Source of the DNA: Pseudomonas bubulae
GTDB lineage: Bacteria; Pseudomonadota; Gammaproteobacteria; Pseudomonadales; Pseudomonadaceae
Assembly (NCBI RefSeq): GCF_037023725.1
Contig: NZ_CP146077.1
Location: forward strand, 1,029,001 to 1,093,000
Direction of reading: 5' to 3'
DNA: 64,000 nt
Shown in pieces: positions 9,708 to 18,343 of the stretch; the stretch's first letter is position 1, and each line of letters begins with the position of its first letter. The position numbers were made by a program, and so were the translations under genes. A model generated the notes under the pieces. It made no database searches, had not been told where the DNA came from, and was given only the letters and a program-made list of their open reading frames with translations.

Positions 9708-10907
9708 ATGGCTGACAATCGCGGTGTGGTGTACCTGGGCAACGGCCAGGTTGAAGTGCAAAGCATTCCTTTCCCCAAGATGCAGAACCCTCAGGGCAAG
9801 CCCATCCACCACGGCGTAATCCTGCGGGTAGTGTCGACCAATATCTGCGGCTCCGACCAGCATATGGTGCGTGGCCGCACCACGGCGCAAACCGGGCTGG
9901 TGCTGGGTCATGAGATCACCGGCGAGGTGATCGAGGCCGGGCGTGATGTGGAACACCTGAAAGTCGGCGACCTGGTTTCGGTGCCGTTCAACGTGGCGTG
10001 CGGCCGCTGCCGCAGCTGCAAGGAACAGAACACCGGCGTGTGCCTGACCGTCAACCCGGCCCGTCCCGGCGGCGCATATGGTTACGTGGACATGGGCGAC
10101 TGGGTTGGCGGTCAGGCTGAATATGTATTGGTGCCTTACGCCGATTTCAACCTGCTCAAGCTGCCGAATCGCGATGCGGCGATGGAAAAAATCCGCGACC
10201 TGACCTGCCTCTCCGACATCCTGCCCACCGGCTATCACGGCGCCGTCACTGCTGGCGTTGGCCCTGGCAGCACGGTGTATATCGCCGGTGCTGGCCCGGT
10301 GGGTCTGGCGGCTGCGGCTTCGGCGCGCTTGCTGGGTGCGGCGGTGGTGATTGTCGGTGACGTTAATCCGATTCGTCTGGCCCACGCCAAGGCGCAGGGT
10401 TTTGAAATTGCCGACCTGTCCAAAGATACGCCCCTGCACGAACAGATCGCCGAACTGCTGGGCGAGCCGGAAGTGGATTGTGCGGTGGATGCAGTGGGTT
10501 TTGAAGCTCGCGGGCACGGCCATGACGGGGTCAAGCATGAAGCACCGGCCACGGTGCTCAACTCGCTGATGGGCGTGGTGCGGGTGGCGGGCAAGATCGG
10601 CATTCCGGGCCTGTATGTGACCGAAGACCCGGGTGCGGTAGACGCGGCGGCGAAGAAGGGCAGCCTGAGCATCCGCTTCGGGTTGGGCTGGGCCAAGTCC
10701 CACAGCTTCCACACCGGGCAGACGCCAGTGATGAAATACAACCGCCAGCTGATGCAGGCGATCATGTGGGACCGAATCAAGATCGCTGACATCGTAGGTG
10801 TTGAAGTGATCAGCCTGGACGACGCGCCGCGGGGCTATGGCGAGTTCGATGCCGGTGTGCCGAAGAAGTTCGTGATCGACCCGCACCGGATGTTCAGCAA
10901 GGCATAA
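9708..10907 (+). CDS. fdhA: Glutathione-independent formaldehyde dehydrogenase
   Basis: A 399-residue zinc-dependent medium-chain dehydrogenase that oxidises formaldehyde to formate with tightly bound NAD and no glutathione. It has the catalytic zinc Cys in NICGSDQHM, GHEITGEV, the structural-zinc Cys cluster CGRCRSCKEQNTGVC, and a Rossmann GAGPVG motif (about residue 188). The long insert near residues 255-310 is typical of the Pseudomonas putida FdhA type. I chose the ATG at 9708, not the GTG at 9699, because of the spacing to the aagggtga site. It ends the sarcosine cluster and removes formaldehyde released by SoxBDAG. Confidence 0.95.
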   Translation: MADNRGVVYLGNGQVEVQSIPFPKMQNPQGKPIHHGVILRVVSTNICGSDQHMVRGRTTAQTGLVLGHEITGEVIEAGRDVEHLKVGDLVSVPFNVACGRCRSCKEQNTGVCLTVNPARPGGAYGYVDMGDWVGGQAEYVLVPYADFNLLKLPNRDAAMEKIRDLTCLSDILPTGYHGAVTAGVGPGSTVYIAGAGPVGLAAAASARLLGAAVVIVGDVNPIRLAHAKAQGFEIADLSKDTPLHEQIAELLGEPEVDCAVDAVGFEARGHGHDGVKHEAPATVLNSLMGVVRVAGKIGIPGLYVTEDPGAVDAAAKKGSLSIRFGLGWAKSHSFHTGQTPVMKYNRQLMQAIMWDRIKIADIVGVEVISLDDAPRGYGEFDAGVPKKFVIDPHRMFSKA

Positions 10908-10923
10908 ACACCAGCGCCAACCC

Positions 10924-11010
10924 TGTGGGAGCGGGCTTGCCCGCGATTGCAGCACCTCGGTTATTGAGATGTACCGAGTTGTCTGCATCGCGAGCAAGCC
11001 CGCTCCCACA
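10924..11010. repeat. REP pair between convergent fdhA and anti-sigma gene
   Basis: Inverted REP pair, 16 nt after the fdhA stop and 16 nt before the anti-sigma stop; symmetrical 3'-end position. Confidence 0.9.
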
Positions 11011-11026
11011 ACTGCGTGGATTGTTT

Positions 11027-11701
11027 TTACAGGCTGGCCAGCGGCCCCTGATACAGCACGGGGCCCGTCGGCTGACCGGTTGGCGAGCCGCCTTGCGGTT
11101 CCAGGCTCACGGCGAGCACCACCGGCACCCTGATGAGTTGCTGCTGACTTTGGCTAAGGGTTATGCGGCCATCGCCATCGCGGGGGATCAGTCCAAGGGA
11201 CACCGGTTTGCCTTCAACCGGTATCGCCCACAGTTCCAGGCTGCTGCCCCCATCCACCGCCGACAGCTCCAGCGGTTTTACTTTCAGATAATCGCTGTGG
11301 GCCTCGATGCTCAGGCCGGGCTGCGCAGTGCCGCTGAGCAGGGTGGCTTTGTATTGCACGCTGTCGCGATTGTAGAGCAGGCCGGCAGTCACGACGATCA
11401 GCAATGAGCAGGCAAGTGCACTCAAACGCAGCCAGTTCCAGAACGGACGCTTTGCCGGCACATGCAGGGTTTGCGGCTCGATACGGGCCACGATGGCCCG
11501 CCACACGCGATCCGGTACGGGTTGCTCGATCAGTGGCTCGGTCAGCAGGTTGAGGTGTTCCAGCCAGCGGGCCAGTTCGGCGCGCAGGAGCGCGTCGCCC
11601 TGCAGCAGGTGCTCAAAACGCCTGCGGGCCGTGGGCGGCATCAGCCCGATGGCGTAATCGGCGGTCAGCGCACGGCGTAACTCGGGTGTTTGATAGTTCA
11701 T
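11027..11701 (-). CDS. RskA-family anti-sigma factor
   Basis: A 224-residue single-pass membrane anti-sigma factor. The cytoplasmic N-terminus (about 1-88) is the sigma-binding part, one membrane helix follows (ALACSLLIVVTAGLLY, about 94-110), and the periplasmic C-terminus ends with the RskA signature (LWAIPVEGKPVSLGLIP ... EPQGGSPTGQPTGPVLYQG). There are no Cys residues for a zinc anti-sigma (HxxxCxxC) motif, so redox control through zinc is unlikely; regulated proteolysis is the family model. It starts inside the sigma gene (ATGA overlap), a tight stoichiometric pair. The inducing signal is unknown. Confidence 0.9.
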   Translation of the reverse strand: MNYQTPELRRALTADYAIGLMPPTARRRFEHLLQGDALLRAELARWLEHLNLLTEPLIEQPVPDRVWRAIVARIEPQTLHVPAKRPFWNWLRLSALACSLLIVVTAGLLYNRDSVQYKATLLSGTAQPGLSIEAHSDYLKVKPLELSAVDGGSSLELWAIPVEGKPVSLGLIPRDGDGRITLSQSQQQLIRVPVVLAVSLEPQGGSPTGQPTGPVLYQGPLASL

Positions 11702-12330
11702 GATTCGAGGCACCTGCGCAGTCGCTGCATACCCCGGCGAATCCAGGATTTGACCGAACCGAGGGGTGCAGCCAGTTGCTGTGCCAGCTCGCTGGCGCTC
11801 AGCCCATGGAAGTAGGCGCTGGTGATGCTCTGGAGTTGCATGCCTTCGAGTTGTTCCAGGCACTGGTTGAGGGCGCAGGCTTCACGGGCGCTGCCCAGTT
11901 GGTCGAGGGCGCTGGGACTGTCATCGGCCACGTTGTCTTGCTGCTGGTCACTCAAGGGCAATTCACGGTGTTTGCGCAACTGGTCGATGGCCTGGTTGCG
12001 GGTGATGGTGATCATCCAGGTCAGCGGTGCCGACAAATGGGCTTCGTAACGTGAGGCGCTGTGCCAGATACGCACAAAACTTTCCTGCACCACATCCTCT
12101 GCCAGGTCGCGTCGGCCCATGCAGCGCAAGGCCACGCTGTACAAGCGCGGGGCCACGCTGCGGTAGAGGGTTTCAAAGGCGCGTCGATTACCCAATGAAC
12201 ATTGGGCCAACAGCTTTTCAAGGTAATCGGTATTGGCGGTTAAAATAGCTGTTCTCCCCTCAAAAAAAGCCAGGACTTCAGACCAGTTGTCGGTTGAGGG
12301 TAGTTCAGGGTATAGGGTTGTTCCAATCAT
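11698..12330 (-). CDS. ECF-type RNA polymerase sigma factor
   Basis: A 210-residue sigma-70-family ECF factor. Region 2 (AFETLYRSVAPRLYSVALRC ... DVVQESFVRIW) and region 4 (LAAPLGSVKSWIRRGMQRLRR, a helix-turn-helix near the C-terminus) are clear, and region 3 is missing as expected. The start at 12330 was chosen because gagg lies 8 nt upstream; an in-frame ATG further up has no such site. It overlaps its anti-sigma gene by 4 nt. Divergent from a secreted DUF2780 gene with an ECF-like promoter, which is the most obvious candidate target. Confidence 0.92.
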   Translation of the reverse strand: MIGTTLYPELPSTDNWSEVLAFFEGRTAILTANTDYLEKLLAQCSLGNRRAFETLYRSVAPRLYSVALRCMGRRDLAEDVVQESFVRIWHSASRYEAHLSAPLTWMITITRNQAIDQLRKHRELPLSDQQQDNVADDSPSALDQLGSAREACALNQCLEQLEGMQLQSITSAYFHGLSASELAQQLAAPLGSVKSWIRRGMQRLRRCLES

Positions 12331-12429
12331 GTGAGTTACCTCGCTGCTCTGTATACGCAGGCAAGGGCTCAGCGGATGCACTCGTTTTCAATTAAGATTA
12401 CAGACCGTTTGACCCGATAGTGGCACTTG

Positions 12430-12457
12430 GGAACATCTGCCCGGTTTTTGGGTCTTA
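12430..12457 (+). promoter_or_regulatory. Candidate ECF-sigma promoter of the DUF2780 gene
   Basis: GGAACAT with its gaacat at 12431-12436, then 16 nt, then TCTTA at 12453-12457, resembles the GGAAC-N16/17-TCTnA pattern recognised by RpoE-like ECF factors. It faces the DUF2780 gene, whose start is about 56 nt downstream, and is adjacent to the divergent ECF gene. The link is inferred. Confidence 0.45.
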
Positions 12458-12512
12458 CCCATAGTTTTACCGCTCCCTGGCGGGCGGCTTTTTGGTTCTA
12501 GAGGTTGAAGCG

Positions 12513-13070
12513 ATGAAAAAGTTGAGCGGCGTGGCACTGGCAACATTGATGACCGTGGCAGCGAGCCCGGTGTTCGCAGGTTTCAGCCTGAGCGACGTAG
12601 CCAACGTGGCCGCGCAGGTTCAGGGTGGCAACGGTAATGGCGCCACCACGGACAAATCGGCCCAGGCCGTGCAGATGCTGACCAAGGTCAACGAGCTGGG
12701 CGTCAAGCCTGAGCAGGCAGCGGGCGGTATTGGCGCGATGTTGAGCCTGGCGAAAAACCAGCTGACCTCCAGCGACTACTCCGAACTGACCCAGCAAGTG
12801 CCGGGCGTGAACAAGCTGGCTGGCGCCGGTGCCCTGGGTCAGTTGAGCCAGTTGGGCGGCCTGCTGGGCAAATCCAGCGGTGTTTCCGAGACCGCGACCA
12901 GCGCTGTCAGCAACGTGGCCAACACTGACCAGCTGAACGCCGCATTCACTGCGCTGGGCATGCAGGACGGTATGGTTGCCAAGTTTGCTCCGGTACTGCT
13001 GGACTACTTCAAGGGCCAGAACGTCAGCACTTCGCTGCTGAGCAAGCTGGGCAGCGCCTGGGGCGTTTAA
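12513..13070 (+). CDS. Secreted DUF2780 (VcgC/VcgE-like) protein
   Basis: A 185-residue exported protein with a clear signal peptide (MKKLSGVALATLMTVAASPVFA, cleavage about residue 22). The mature part is rich in Gly, Ala, Ser, Gln and Leu, and matches the DUF2780 pattern of short amphipathic helices with no cysteines and no catalytic motif (GGLLGKSSGV; C-terminal LLSKLGSAW). A gaggttgaag site lies before the ATG; an in-frame ATG 21 nt upstream is less well placed. Function unknown. It is preceded by an ECF-like promoter next to an ECF/anti-sigma pair, suggesting envelope-stress control. Confidence 0.85.
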   Translation: MKKLSGVALATLMTVAASPVFAGFSLSDVANVAAQVQGGNGNGATTDKSAQAVQMLTKVNELGVKPEQAAGGIGAMLSLAKNQLTSSDYSELTQQVPGVNKLAGAGALGQLSQLGGLLGKSSGVSETATSAVSNVANTDQLNAAFTALGMQDGMVAKFAPVLLDYFKGQNVSTSLLSKLGSAWGV

Positions 13071-13073
13071 AGG

Positions 13074-13961
13074 CTAGCCGCGCTCGGCACGCAAGGTGCT
13101 GATACGCTGGTCTTTCAGGGTCCAGAGCTGGTTGACCCAGCTCTGGACCTGCTCACGAAACACCGGGTCGTTTTCGTAATCCCCCTGCCACAATGCCGGA
13201 TCCAGTTCGCGGGTCTGTATATCGACAATCACCTTGGGCACCTGCCCGCTGATCAACTGCCAAAAGCCCGGAATCTTTGCCTGTGGATACACCACAGTCA
13301 CGTCGAGCACGGCATCCAGCTGTTCGCCCATCGCCGCCAGCACAAACGCCACCCCGCCTGCCTTGGGCTTGAGCAGCCAGGTATAGGATGAATGTTGTTG
13401 CGCGTGTTTGGCCGGGGTAAAGCGCGTGCCCTCGAGGTAATTGACGATCGTCACCGGCTGGCGCTTGAACAGTTCGCAGGCAGCCCGGGTGATCTTCAGG
13501 TCTTCGCCTTTGAGCTGCGGATGTTTGGCCAGAAAGGCCTTGGAATAGCGCTTCATGAACGGGTAGTCGAGCGCCCACCATGCCAGGCCCAGAAAGGGGA
13601 CCCAGATCAGTTCTTTTTTCAGGAAGAATTTGAAGAACGGCGTGCGCCGGTTCAGGCCCTGCATTAACGCGGGGATATCGACCCACGACTGGTGGTTGCT
13701 GATCACCAGATACGAGGTATCGCGGCTCAGACCTTCGGCGCCGCGAATATCCCATTGGGTGGGCAGGCACAGGGCAAAAATGCGTTTGTCGATTTCGGAC
13801 CAGGTTTCGGCAATCCACATCACCGCCCGCGAATTGTAATCGCGCAGGCGCCCCGACGATGCCAGTTTGAGCAGGGCAAACAGCATCAACGGCCCGAACA
13901 GGATCAGGGTGTTGCACAGCAACAGCAGGGTAACCAGACAGCCGGTGAGCAGGCGGCGCAT
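13074..13961 (-). CDS. YihG/PlsC-like membrane acyltransferase
   Basis: A 295-residue inner-membrane acyltransferase of the lysophosphatidic-acid acyltransferase superfamily. Motif I NHQSWVD (H-x4-D, about residues 91-97) and motif III YLEGTRFTPAK (about 179-189) are both intact, and an N-terminal hydrophobic helix (about 4-32) anchors it. By family it moves an acyl chain onto lysophospholipids, like E. coli YihG; the exact substrate is unknown. The ATG at 13961 is preferred to a TTG 6 nt upstream because aagag is then properly spaced. It ends 4 nt from the convergent DUF2780 stop. Confidence 0.88.
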   Translation of the reverse strand: MRRLLTGCLVTLLLLCNTLILFGPLMLFALLKLASSGRLRDYNSRAVMWIAETWSEIDKRIFALCLPTQWDIRGAEGLSRDTSYLVISNHQSWVDIPALMQGLNRRTPFFKFFLKKELIWVPFLGLAWWALDYPFMKRYSKAFLAKHPQLKGEDLKITRAACELFKRQPVTIVNYLEGTRFTPAKHAQQHSSYTWLLKPKAGGVAFVLAAMGEQLDAVLDVTVVYPQAKIPGFWQLISGQVPKVIVDIQTRELDPALWQGDYENDPVFREQVQSWVNQLWTLKDQRISTLRAERG

Positions 13962-14032
13962 AAGCAACTCTTGAACGTTTAAGGACTGGCCATGATAAGC
14001 AGACTGGTGCTGAACGCCAAATCCATGGACCT

Positions 14033-14119
14033 TGTGGGAGCGAGCCTGCTCGCGATAGCCTCAACGCGGTGAAGCAGACTCACCAGGTCGCCAGTATCGC
14101 GAGCAGGCTCGCTCCCACA
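14033..14119. repeat. REP pair, GAGCGAGCCTGCTCGCGA variant
   Basis: Inverted REP pair of the variant type with GAGCGAGCCTGCTCGCGA arms, between the divergent acyltransferase and retropepsin-like genes, so in an upstream rather than 3' position. Confidence 0.9.
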
Positions 14120-14183
14120 CACCCAGTGTGAACCTACTGTGGATAAGTGGTCTAACTCTTACTTTTTCAAAGGAAATGCCTGC

Positions 14184-14684
14184 ATGAAGTCTGTTCTTGC
14201 GTTGCTGTCTGTATTGGCGCTGCCGGTGATGGCCGCCGAGCCGACCCTTTACGGGCGTTACGAGTACATCAAATTGCCGGAAATCGGCGAGACCCTTAAA
14301 GCCAAGATGGACACGGGTGCCTTGACCGCGTCGCTGTCGGCCAAAAATATCCAGACCTTTACCCGTGACGGTGAAGAGTGGGTGCGCTTCCAGCTGGCCA
14401 CCGAAGGTGCCAGCAGCAAAGTGTATGAACATAAGGTGGCGCGCATCAGCAAGATCAAAAGCCGCGCCGATGAAGATGAAGACCGGGAAACCCCCGAAAG
14501 CGCCAAGCGCCCGGTGGTCGATCTGGAAATGTGCCTGGGTGATGTCAAACGCACGGTGGAGGTCAACCTCACCGACCGGAGCAGCTTCAACTACCCGCTG
14601 TTGATTGGCGCCAAGGCACTGCGTGAGTTTGGTGCGGCGGTAAACCCGGCGCGGCGCTATACAGCGGACAAACCGGATTGCTGA
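14184..14684 (+). CDS. RimK-associated/retropepsin-like periplasmic protein (ATP-dependent zinc protease family)
   Basis: A 166-residue exported protein with an 18-residue signal peptide (MKSVLALLSVLALPVMAA). The core carries KMDTGALTASLSA (about residues 34-46), the DTGA motif of retropepsin-like aspartic peptidases in the family long annotated as ATP-dependent zinc proteases (PF05618), and ends NYPLLIGAKALREFGAAVNP. A short acidic stretch (ADEDEDRETPE) is inserted in the middle. The start follows aaagga by 9 nt. Peptidase activity has support for some relatives but is not shown for this one. It stands alone on the plus strand. Confidence 0.8.
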   Translation: MKSVLALLSVLALPVMAAEPTLYGRYEYIKLPEIGETLKAKMDTGALTASLSAKNIQTFTRDGEEWVRFQLATEGASSKVYEHKVARISKIKSRADEDEDRETPESAKRPVVDLEMCLGDVKRTVEVNLTDRSSFNYPLLIGAKALREFGAAVNPARRYTADKPDC

Positions 14685-14696
14685 GTGAGTGCTTGG

Positions 14697-14790
14697 CCCT
14701 CACCCCAGCCGCTTGATCGGGGTTGACGTGGATTTTGAACTCGCTGGAGATCGGCCCCCTCTCCCTTTGGGAGAGGGCTGGGGTGAGGGG
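14697..14790. repeat. Long composite inverted repeat, CCCTCACCCCAGC type
   Basis: CCCTCACCCCAGCC at 14697-14710 is mirrored by GGCTGGGGTGAGGG at 14776-14789, and an internal CCCTCTCCC/GGGAGAGGG hairpin sits just before the right arm. This is a second repeat family, unrelated to the REPs, between convergent genes where it could act as a terminator. Confidence 0.75.
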
Positions 14791-14806
14791 CTTGCAGATT
14801 TTCAGG

Positions 14807-15529
14807 TTAGCCCGCCCAAGGCGCCTTGCGTGAGTTGTTCAGTGTGGTGAGATAGCTGTCGCCCCCCAACTGGCTCATCTGCTGACGAATCCACCCGGCG
14901 CGGCGGCTGACATAGGTGCTGGGGTGGCTTGCACTCCAGTTCAGCGGGCTGGGCAGCACGGCCGCCAGATAACTGGCCTGCTGGCGCGTAAGGTTTTTGG
15001 CACTCACGCCAAAGTGATGCTGCGCTGCGGCCTCGGCGCCGAACACGCCTTCATCCCACTCCGCACTATTGAGGTACACCTCAAGAATCCGCTGCTTGGG
15101 CCACAACACCTCGATCAACGCGGTAAACCAGGCTTCCAGGCCTTTGCGCAGCCAGCTGCGACCGGACCACAAAAACAGGTTCTTCGACACTTGCTGGCTC
15201 AGCGTACTGGCACCGCGCAGCGTTCCGCCTTGTTCGTTGTGGATCAGCGCAGCCCTGATCGCCCCGAAGTCAAAACCCCAGTGCTCGGGGAATTTCTGAT
15301 CCTCACCTGCCATGACCGCAACTTTCAGTTCGTCGGATATTTCATCCCACGGCCGCCAACTGCGCTGCAGGTCAATCGGCTGGCCGTCAAGCCATGACTC
15401 GACCTTGCGTTCGACCATCAGCGCCGTGCCGGGAAGCGGTACCCAGCGAAAAACCAGCACCAGCAATGCGCTGCCCACTGCGAACCAGAGCAGGACCTTG
15501 AGAAAGCGATGAACAAGAAAACGCAGCAT
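14807..15529 (-). CDS. mtgA: Monofunctional biosynthetic peptidoglycan transglycosylase
   Basis: A 240-residue GT51 glycosyltransferase that polymerises lipid II into glycan strands. One N-terminal membrane helix (about 9-30) is followed by the catalytic block AVMAGEDQKFPEHWGFD with the catalytic Glu at 76, and by GASTLSQQVSKNLFL and RKGLEAWFTALIEVLWPKQR, all conserved GT51 motifs. The frame is open far upstream; MLRFLVHRF at 15529 is the start that matches the family. No transpeptidase domain, hence monofunctional. It is divergent from the DUF423 gene. Confidence 0.95.
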   Translation of the reverse strand: MLRFLVHRFLKVLLWFAVGSALLVLVFRWVPLPGTALMVERKVESWLDGQPIDLQRSWRPWDEISDELKVAVMAGEDQKFPEHWGFDFGAIRAALIHNEQGGTLRGASTLSQQVSKNLFLWSGRSWLRKGLEAWFTALIEVLWPKQRILEVYLNSAEWDEGVFGAEAAAQHHFGVSAKNLTRQQASYLAAVLPSPLNWSASHPSTYVSRRAGWIRQQMSQLGGDSYLTTLNNSRKAPWAG

Positions 15530-15607
15530 GGATGACTTGGCCGAACCCGTTGAGCGGGCCATTATACAGACCCTGCGCCATTCCATGATCCTGACTGGAG
15601 TAACCCC

Positions 15608-15979
15608 ATGCTGCGCGTTTTTTTGATGCTGGCCGCATTCTTCGGCTTTACCGGTGTTGCTTTGGGTGCTTTCGCGGCCCATGGCCTTAAAGGCCGCCTG
15701 ACTGAACAGTATCTGGCTATTTTTCATACAGGCGTGACCTACCAGTTGGTCCACACCCTGGCCCTGTTTGGCGTGGCCTTGCTGGCCACTCATCTGCCCG
15801 GGCGCCTTGTGACCTGGGCAGGTGTCTGTTTTGCTGTCGGCATTGTGCTGTTTTCCGGCAGCTTGTATGTGCTGACCATGACCGGCATCAGCAAGCTGGG
15901 GATCATCACGCCCTTCGGCGGCCTGGCATTTCTGGCCGGCTGGCTGTGTTTGGGGCTGGCCGCCTGGCGCCTGAGCTGA
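15608..15979 (+). CDS. DUF423 (YgdD-like) membrane protein
   Basis: A 123-residue small inner-membrane protein with four predicted helices (about residues 4-22, 43-62, 68-88 and 95-117). The N-terminal FGFTGVALGAFAAHGLK is the DUF423 signature. The function of the family is unknown. ggagtaacccc precedes the ATG. It lies between mtgA and thiS, a place that appears conserved in pseudomonads. Confidence 0.9.
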   Translation: MLRVFLMLAAFFGFTGVALGAFAAHGLKGRLTEQYLAIFHTGVTYQLVHTLALFGVALLATHLPGRLVTWAGVCFAVGIVLFSGSLYVLTMTGISKLGIITPFGGLAFLAGWLCLGLAAWRLS

Positions 15980-15997
15980 GCCTGCAAGATGAATGGC

Positions 15998-16027
15998 TTG
16001 GGTCGGCCTGACTGATCGGGCTAGAAT
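15998..16027 (+). promoter_or_regulatory. Candidate sigma-70 promoter of thiS-thiG-trmB
   Basis: TTGGGT at 15998-16003 and TAGAAT at 16022-16027 with an 18-nt spacer. It lies 33 nt upstream of the thiS start. No thiamine riboswitch is visible. Confidence 0.45.
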
Positions 16028-16059
16028 GCTGGCCCCTTAAAATGAAGGCAGCGTCGCGC

Positions 16060-16260
16060 ATGCTCATTCAGTTGAACGGTGAATCCTTTGAACTACCCGA
16101 CGGCGAGACCGTCGCCGACTTGCTGGCCCGTCAGGAACTGACCGGCCGCAGGGTTGCGGTCGAGCTGAACCTGGACATTGTCCCGCGCAGCCAGCATGCC
16201 GAGACGGTACTCAAAGCCGGTGACCAGGTCGAAGTGGTGCATGCCATCGGTGGCGGCTAG
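16060..16260 (+). CDS. thiS: Sulfur carrier protein ThiS
   Basis: A 66-residue ubiquitin-fold protein that carries the sulfur for the thiazole ring of thiamine as a C-terminal thiocarboxylate. It ends in the required Gly-Gly (HAIGGG). The start MLIQLNGE is chosen over an in-frame ATG 18 nt upstream. thiG follows 59 nt downstream. Confidence 0.94.
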   Translation: MLIQLNGESFELPDGETVADLLARQELTGRRVAVELNLDIVPRSQHAETVLKAGDQVEVVHAIGGG

Positions 16261-16319
16261 GTTTTTGCCCTGCCCATCATGCTCGACCCGCAAGTGCACA
16301 TAATTAAAGAGGATTCCCG

Positions 16320-17114
16320 ATGAGCAACGTTCGCAGCGACAAGCCTTTTACCCTGGCCGGCCGTACCTACCAGTCGCGCCTGCTGGTGGGCACCGGCAAG
16401 TACCGTGACCTTGAAGAAACCCGCCTGGCCATTGAAGCCTCGGGTGCCGAGATCGTCACCGTCGCCGTACGCCGCACCAACATCGGTCAGAACCCGGGCG
16501 AGCCGAACCTGCTCGATGTGTTGCCGCCGGATCGCTACACCATCCTGCCCAACACTGCAGGCTGCTATGACGCGGTTGAAGCCGTACGTACCTGCCGCCT
16601 GGCCCGTGAACTGCTCGATGGCCACAAGCTGGTCAAGCTTGAAGTGCTGGCCGACCAGAAAACCCTGTTCCCCAACGTGATCGAAACCCTCAAGGCCGCC
16701 GAGATTCTGGTCAAGGACGGTTTCGACGTAATGGTATACACCAGCGATGATCCGATCATTGCCCGCGAGCTGGAAGCCATGGGCTGTATTGCCGTGATGC
16801 CGCTGGCTGGCCTGATTGGCACCGGTCTGGGGATCTGCAATCCCTACAACCTGCGCATCATCCTTGAAGAAGCAAAAATTCCGGTACTGGTCGATGCGGG
16901 TGTGGGCACTGCCTCCGACGCGACCATCGCCATGGAAATGGGCTGCGAAGCGGTGCTGATGAACTCGGCCATCGCCAATGCCCAGCATCCGATCATCATG
17001 GCCGAAGCCATGAAACACGCCATTGTGGCGGGCCGCCTGGCGTACCTGGCCGGGCGCATGCCGAAAAAACTCTATGCCAGCGCCTCTTCGCCGCTGGATG
17101 GTCTGATCAAGTAA
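16320..17114 (+). CDS. thiG: Thiazole synthase
   Basis: A 264-residue TIM-barrel enzyme that builds the thiamine thiazole phosphate from deoxyxylulose 5-phosphate, dehydroglycine and ThiS-thiocarboxylate. LLVGTGKY near the N-terminus, the Schiff-base lysine region [16 protein letters not shown] (about 103-118), and the phosphate-binding [11 protein letters not shown] are all present. gagga precedes the start. It forms a unit with thiS and trmB. Confidence 0.96.
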   Translation: MSNVRSDKPFTLAGRTYQSRLLVGTGKYRDLEETRLAIEASGAEIVTVAVRRTNIGQNPGEPNLLDVLPPDRYTILPNTAGCYDAVEAVRTCRLARELLDGHKLVKLEVLADQKTLFPNVIETLKAAEILVKDGFDVMVYTSDDPIIARELEAMGCIAVMPLAGLIGTGLGICNPYNLRIILEEAKIPVLVDAGVGTASDATIAMEMGCEAVLMNSAIANAQHPIIMAEAMKHAIVAGRLAYLAGRMPKKLYASASSPLDGLIK

Positions 17115-17123
17115 GAGCCACTG

Positions 17124-17846
17124 ATGACTGAATTACTAGACACCCCAATCCCGGAAGAAGGCGACGATCGCCAACACCGTCGCATCAAGAGTTTTGTGAT
17201 GCGCGCCGGGCGCATGACCGAAGGCCAGCAACGCGGCCTCGATCAAGGCACGCCGCTGTATGTACTGCCACTGGCTGACGCGCCGGTCGATTTCGACCAG
17301 GTGTTTGGTCGCTCTGCGCCGCGCACCCTGGAAATCGGTTTTGGCATGGGCCATTCCCTGCTGGAAATGGCAGCGGCTTCGCCTGAGCAGGACTTTATCG
17401 GCGTAGAGGTTCACCGTCCGGGTGTGGGCGCGCTGCTTAACGGCGTGTTGACCCAGGGCCTGACCAACTTGCGGGTATACGATTGCGATGCAATCGAAGT
17501 CCTGACCCGTTGCGTGGCAGACAACAGCCTTGATCGCCTGCTGCTGTTCTTCCCGGACCCTTGGCACAAGAGCCGTCACCACAAGCGCCGGATCGTGCAA
17601 GCGTCCTTCGCCGAACTGGTGCGCTCCAAGCTCAAGGTTGGCGGCGTGTTGCACATGGCTACCGACTGGGAACCCTATGCGGAATACATGCTGGAAGTGA
17701 TGAACGTCGCCCCGGGTTACCGCAATCTGGCTGAAGACGGCAAGTGCGTGCCACGTCCGCCTGAGCGCCCGGTGACCAAGTTCGAACGCCGCGGCGAACG
17801 TCTTGGGCACGGCGTGTGGGATTTGAAGTTCGAAAAACTGGCTTAA
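17124..17846 (+). CDS. trmB: tRNA (guanine-N7-)-methyltransferase
   Basis: A 240-residue SAM-dependent methyltransferase that makes m7G46 in tRNA. The SAM motif [15 protein letters not shown] (about 69-83) and the TrmB signature [16 protein letters not shown] (about 144-159) are clear. It starts 9 nt after thiG and is probably cotranscribed. Confidence 0.96.
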   Translation: MTELLDTPIPEEGDDRQHRRIKSFVMRAGRMTEGQQRGLDQGTPLYVLPLADAPVDFDQVFGRSAPRTLEIGFGMGHSLLEMAAASPEQDFIGVEVHRPGVGALLNGVLTQGLTNLRVYDCDAIEVLTRCVADNSLDRLLLFFPDPWHKSRHHKRRIVQASFAELVRSKLKVGGVLHMATDWEPYAEYMLEVMNVAPGYRNLAEDGKCVPRPPERPVTKFERRGERLGHGVWDLKFEKLA

Positions 17847-17905
17847 GCGGTTTTTCAATCACCGGCCCCACCCTGCTTTGGGGTCGGTGAAGTTCGTACG
17901 AAATC

Positions 17906-17992
17906 TGTGGGAGCGGGCTTGCTCGCGATGGCATCACAGCGGTGAATCAGATGCACCGCGTAGCCTGTATCGCGAGCAAGCCCGCTCCCACA
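17906..17992. repeat. REP pair between convergent trmB and DUF3392 gene
   Basis: Inverted REP pair ending 18 nt before the stop of the leftward DUF3392 gene. Confidence 0.9.
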
Positions 17993-18010
17993 CGATATCC
18001 TGGGTGTTCT

Positions 18011-18334
18011 TCAGCGCCGATCCGCCACCACCCCGATCAATACCAGCACCACCAACAGCACCGGTGCCAAGCTGTAGTTGTTGAACTGGCTCAACCCGCG
18101 TTCGACCCAGGGCGTGGCGTAGATCAGGGCCGCACCGCTGCCGATCAGGCAAAGCAGGGCCATCAGCGGCACGCGCAGGGCGCCCGCAATGCTGCCCAGA
18201 CGTTGTTCGACCCAGCCCTTGAAGTCGGCACCGAACAGCACCAGTACACAGCCAATCAAGGCCAGAGCGATCTCCGAGAGGTGACTGCGGCTCCAGCGCG
18301 ATACGTTGGCAAGCAGGTCGAGTACCAAGTCCAT
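18011..18334 (-). CDS. DUF3392 small membrane protein
   Basis: A 107-residue inner-membrane protein with about three hydrophobic helices (about 23-42, 54-70 and 85-105) and an N-terminal amphipathic stretch (MDLVLDLLANVSRW). It matches the DUF3392 family, of unknown function. It is the last gene of a leftward run that starts at metX, 9 nt after hemW. Confidence 0.85.
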   Translation of the reverse strand: MDLVLDLLANVSRWSRSHLSEIALALIGCVLVLFGADFKGWVEQRLGSIAGALRVPLMALLCLIGSGAALIYATPWVERGLSQFNNYSLAPVLLVVLVLIGVVADRR

Positions 18335-18343
18335 TCGATTTCC

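Noticed and set aside
17878..18084. Short frames reading MWERACSR or MGAGLLA at many places
   Set aside because: These are translations of REP arms, which look like a repeated small protein family but come from the palindrome.
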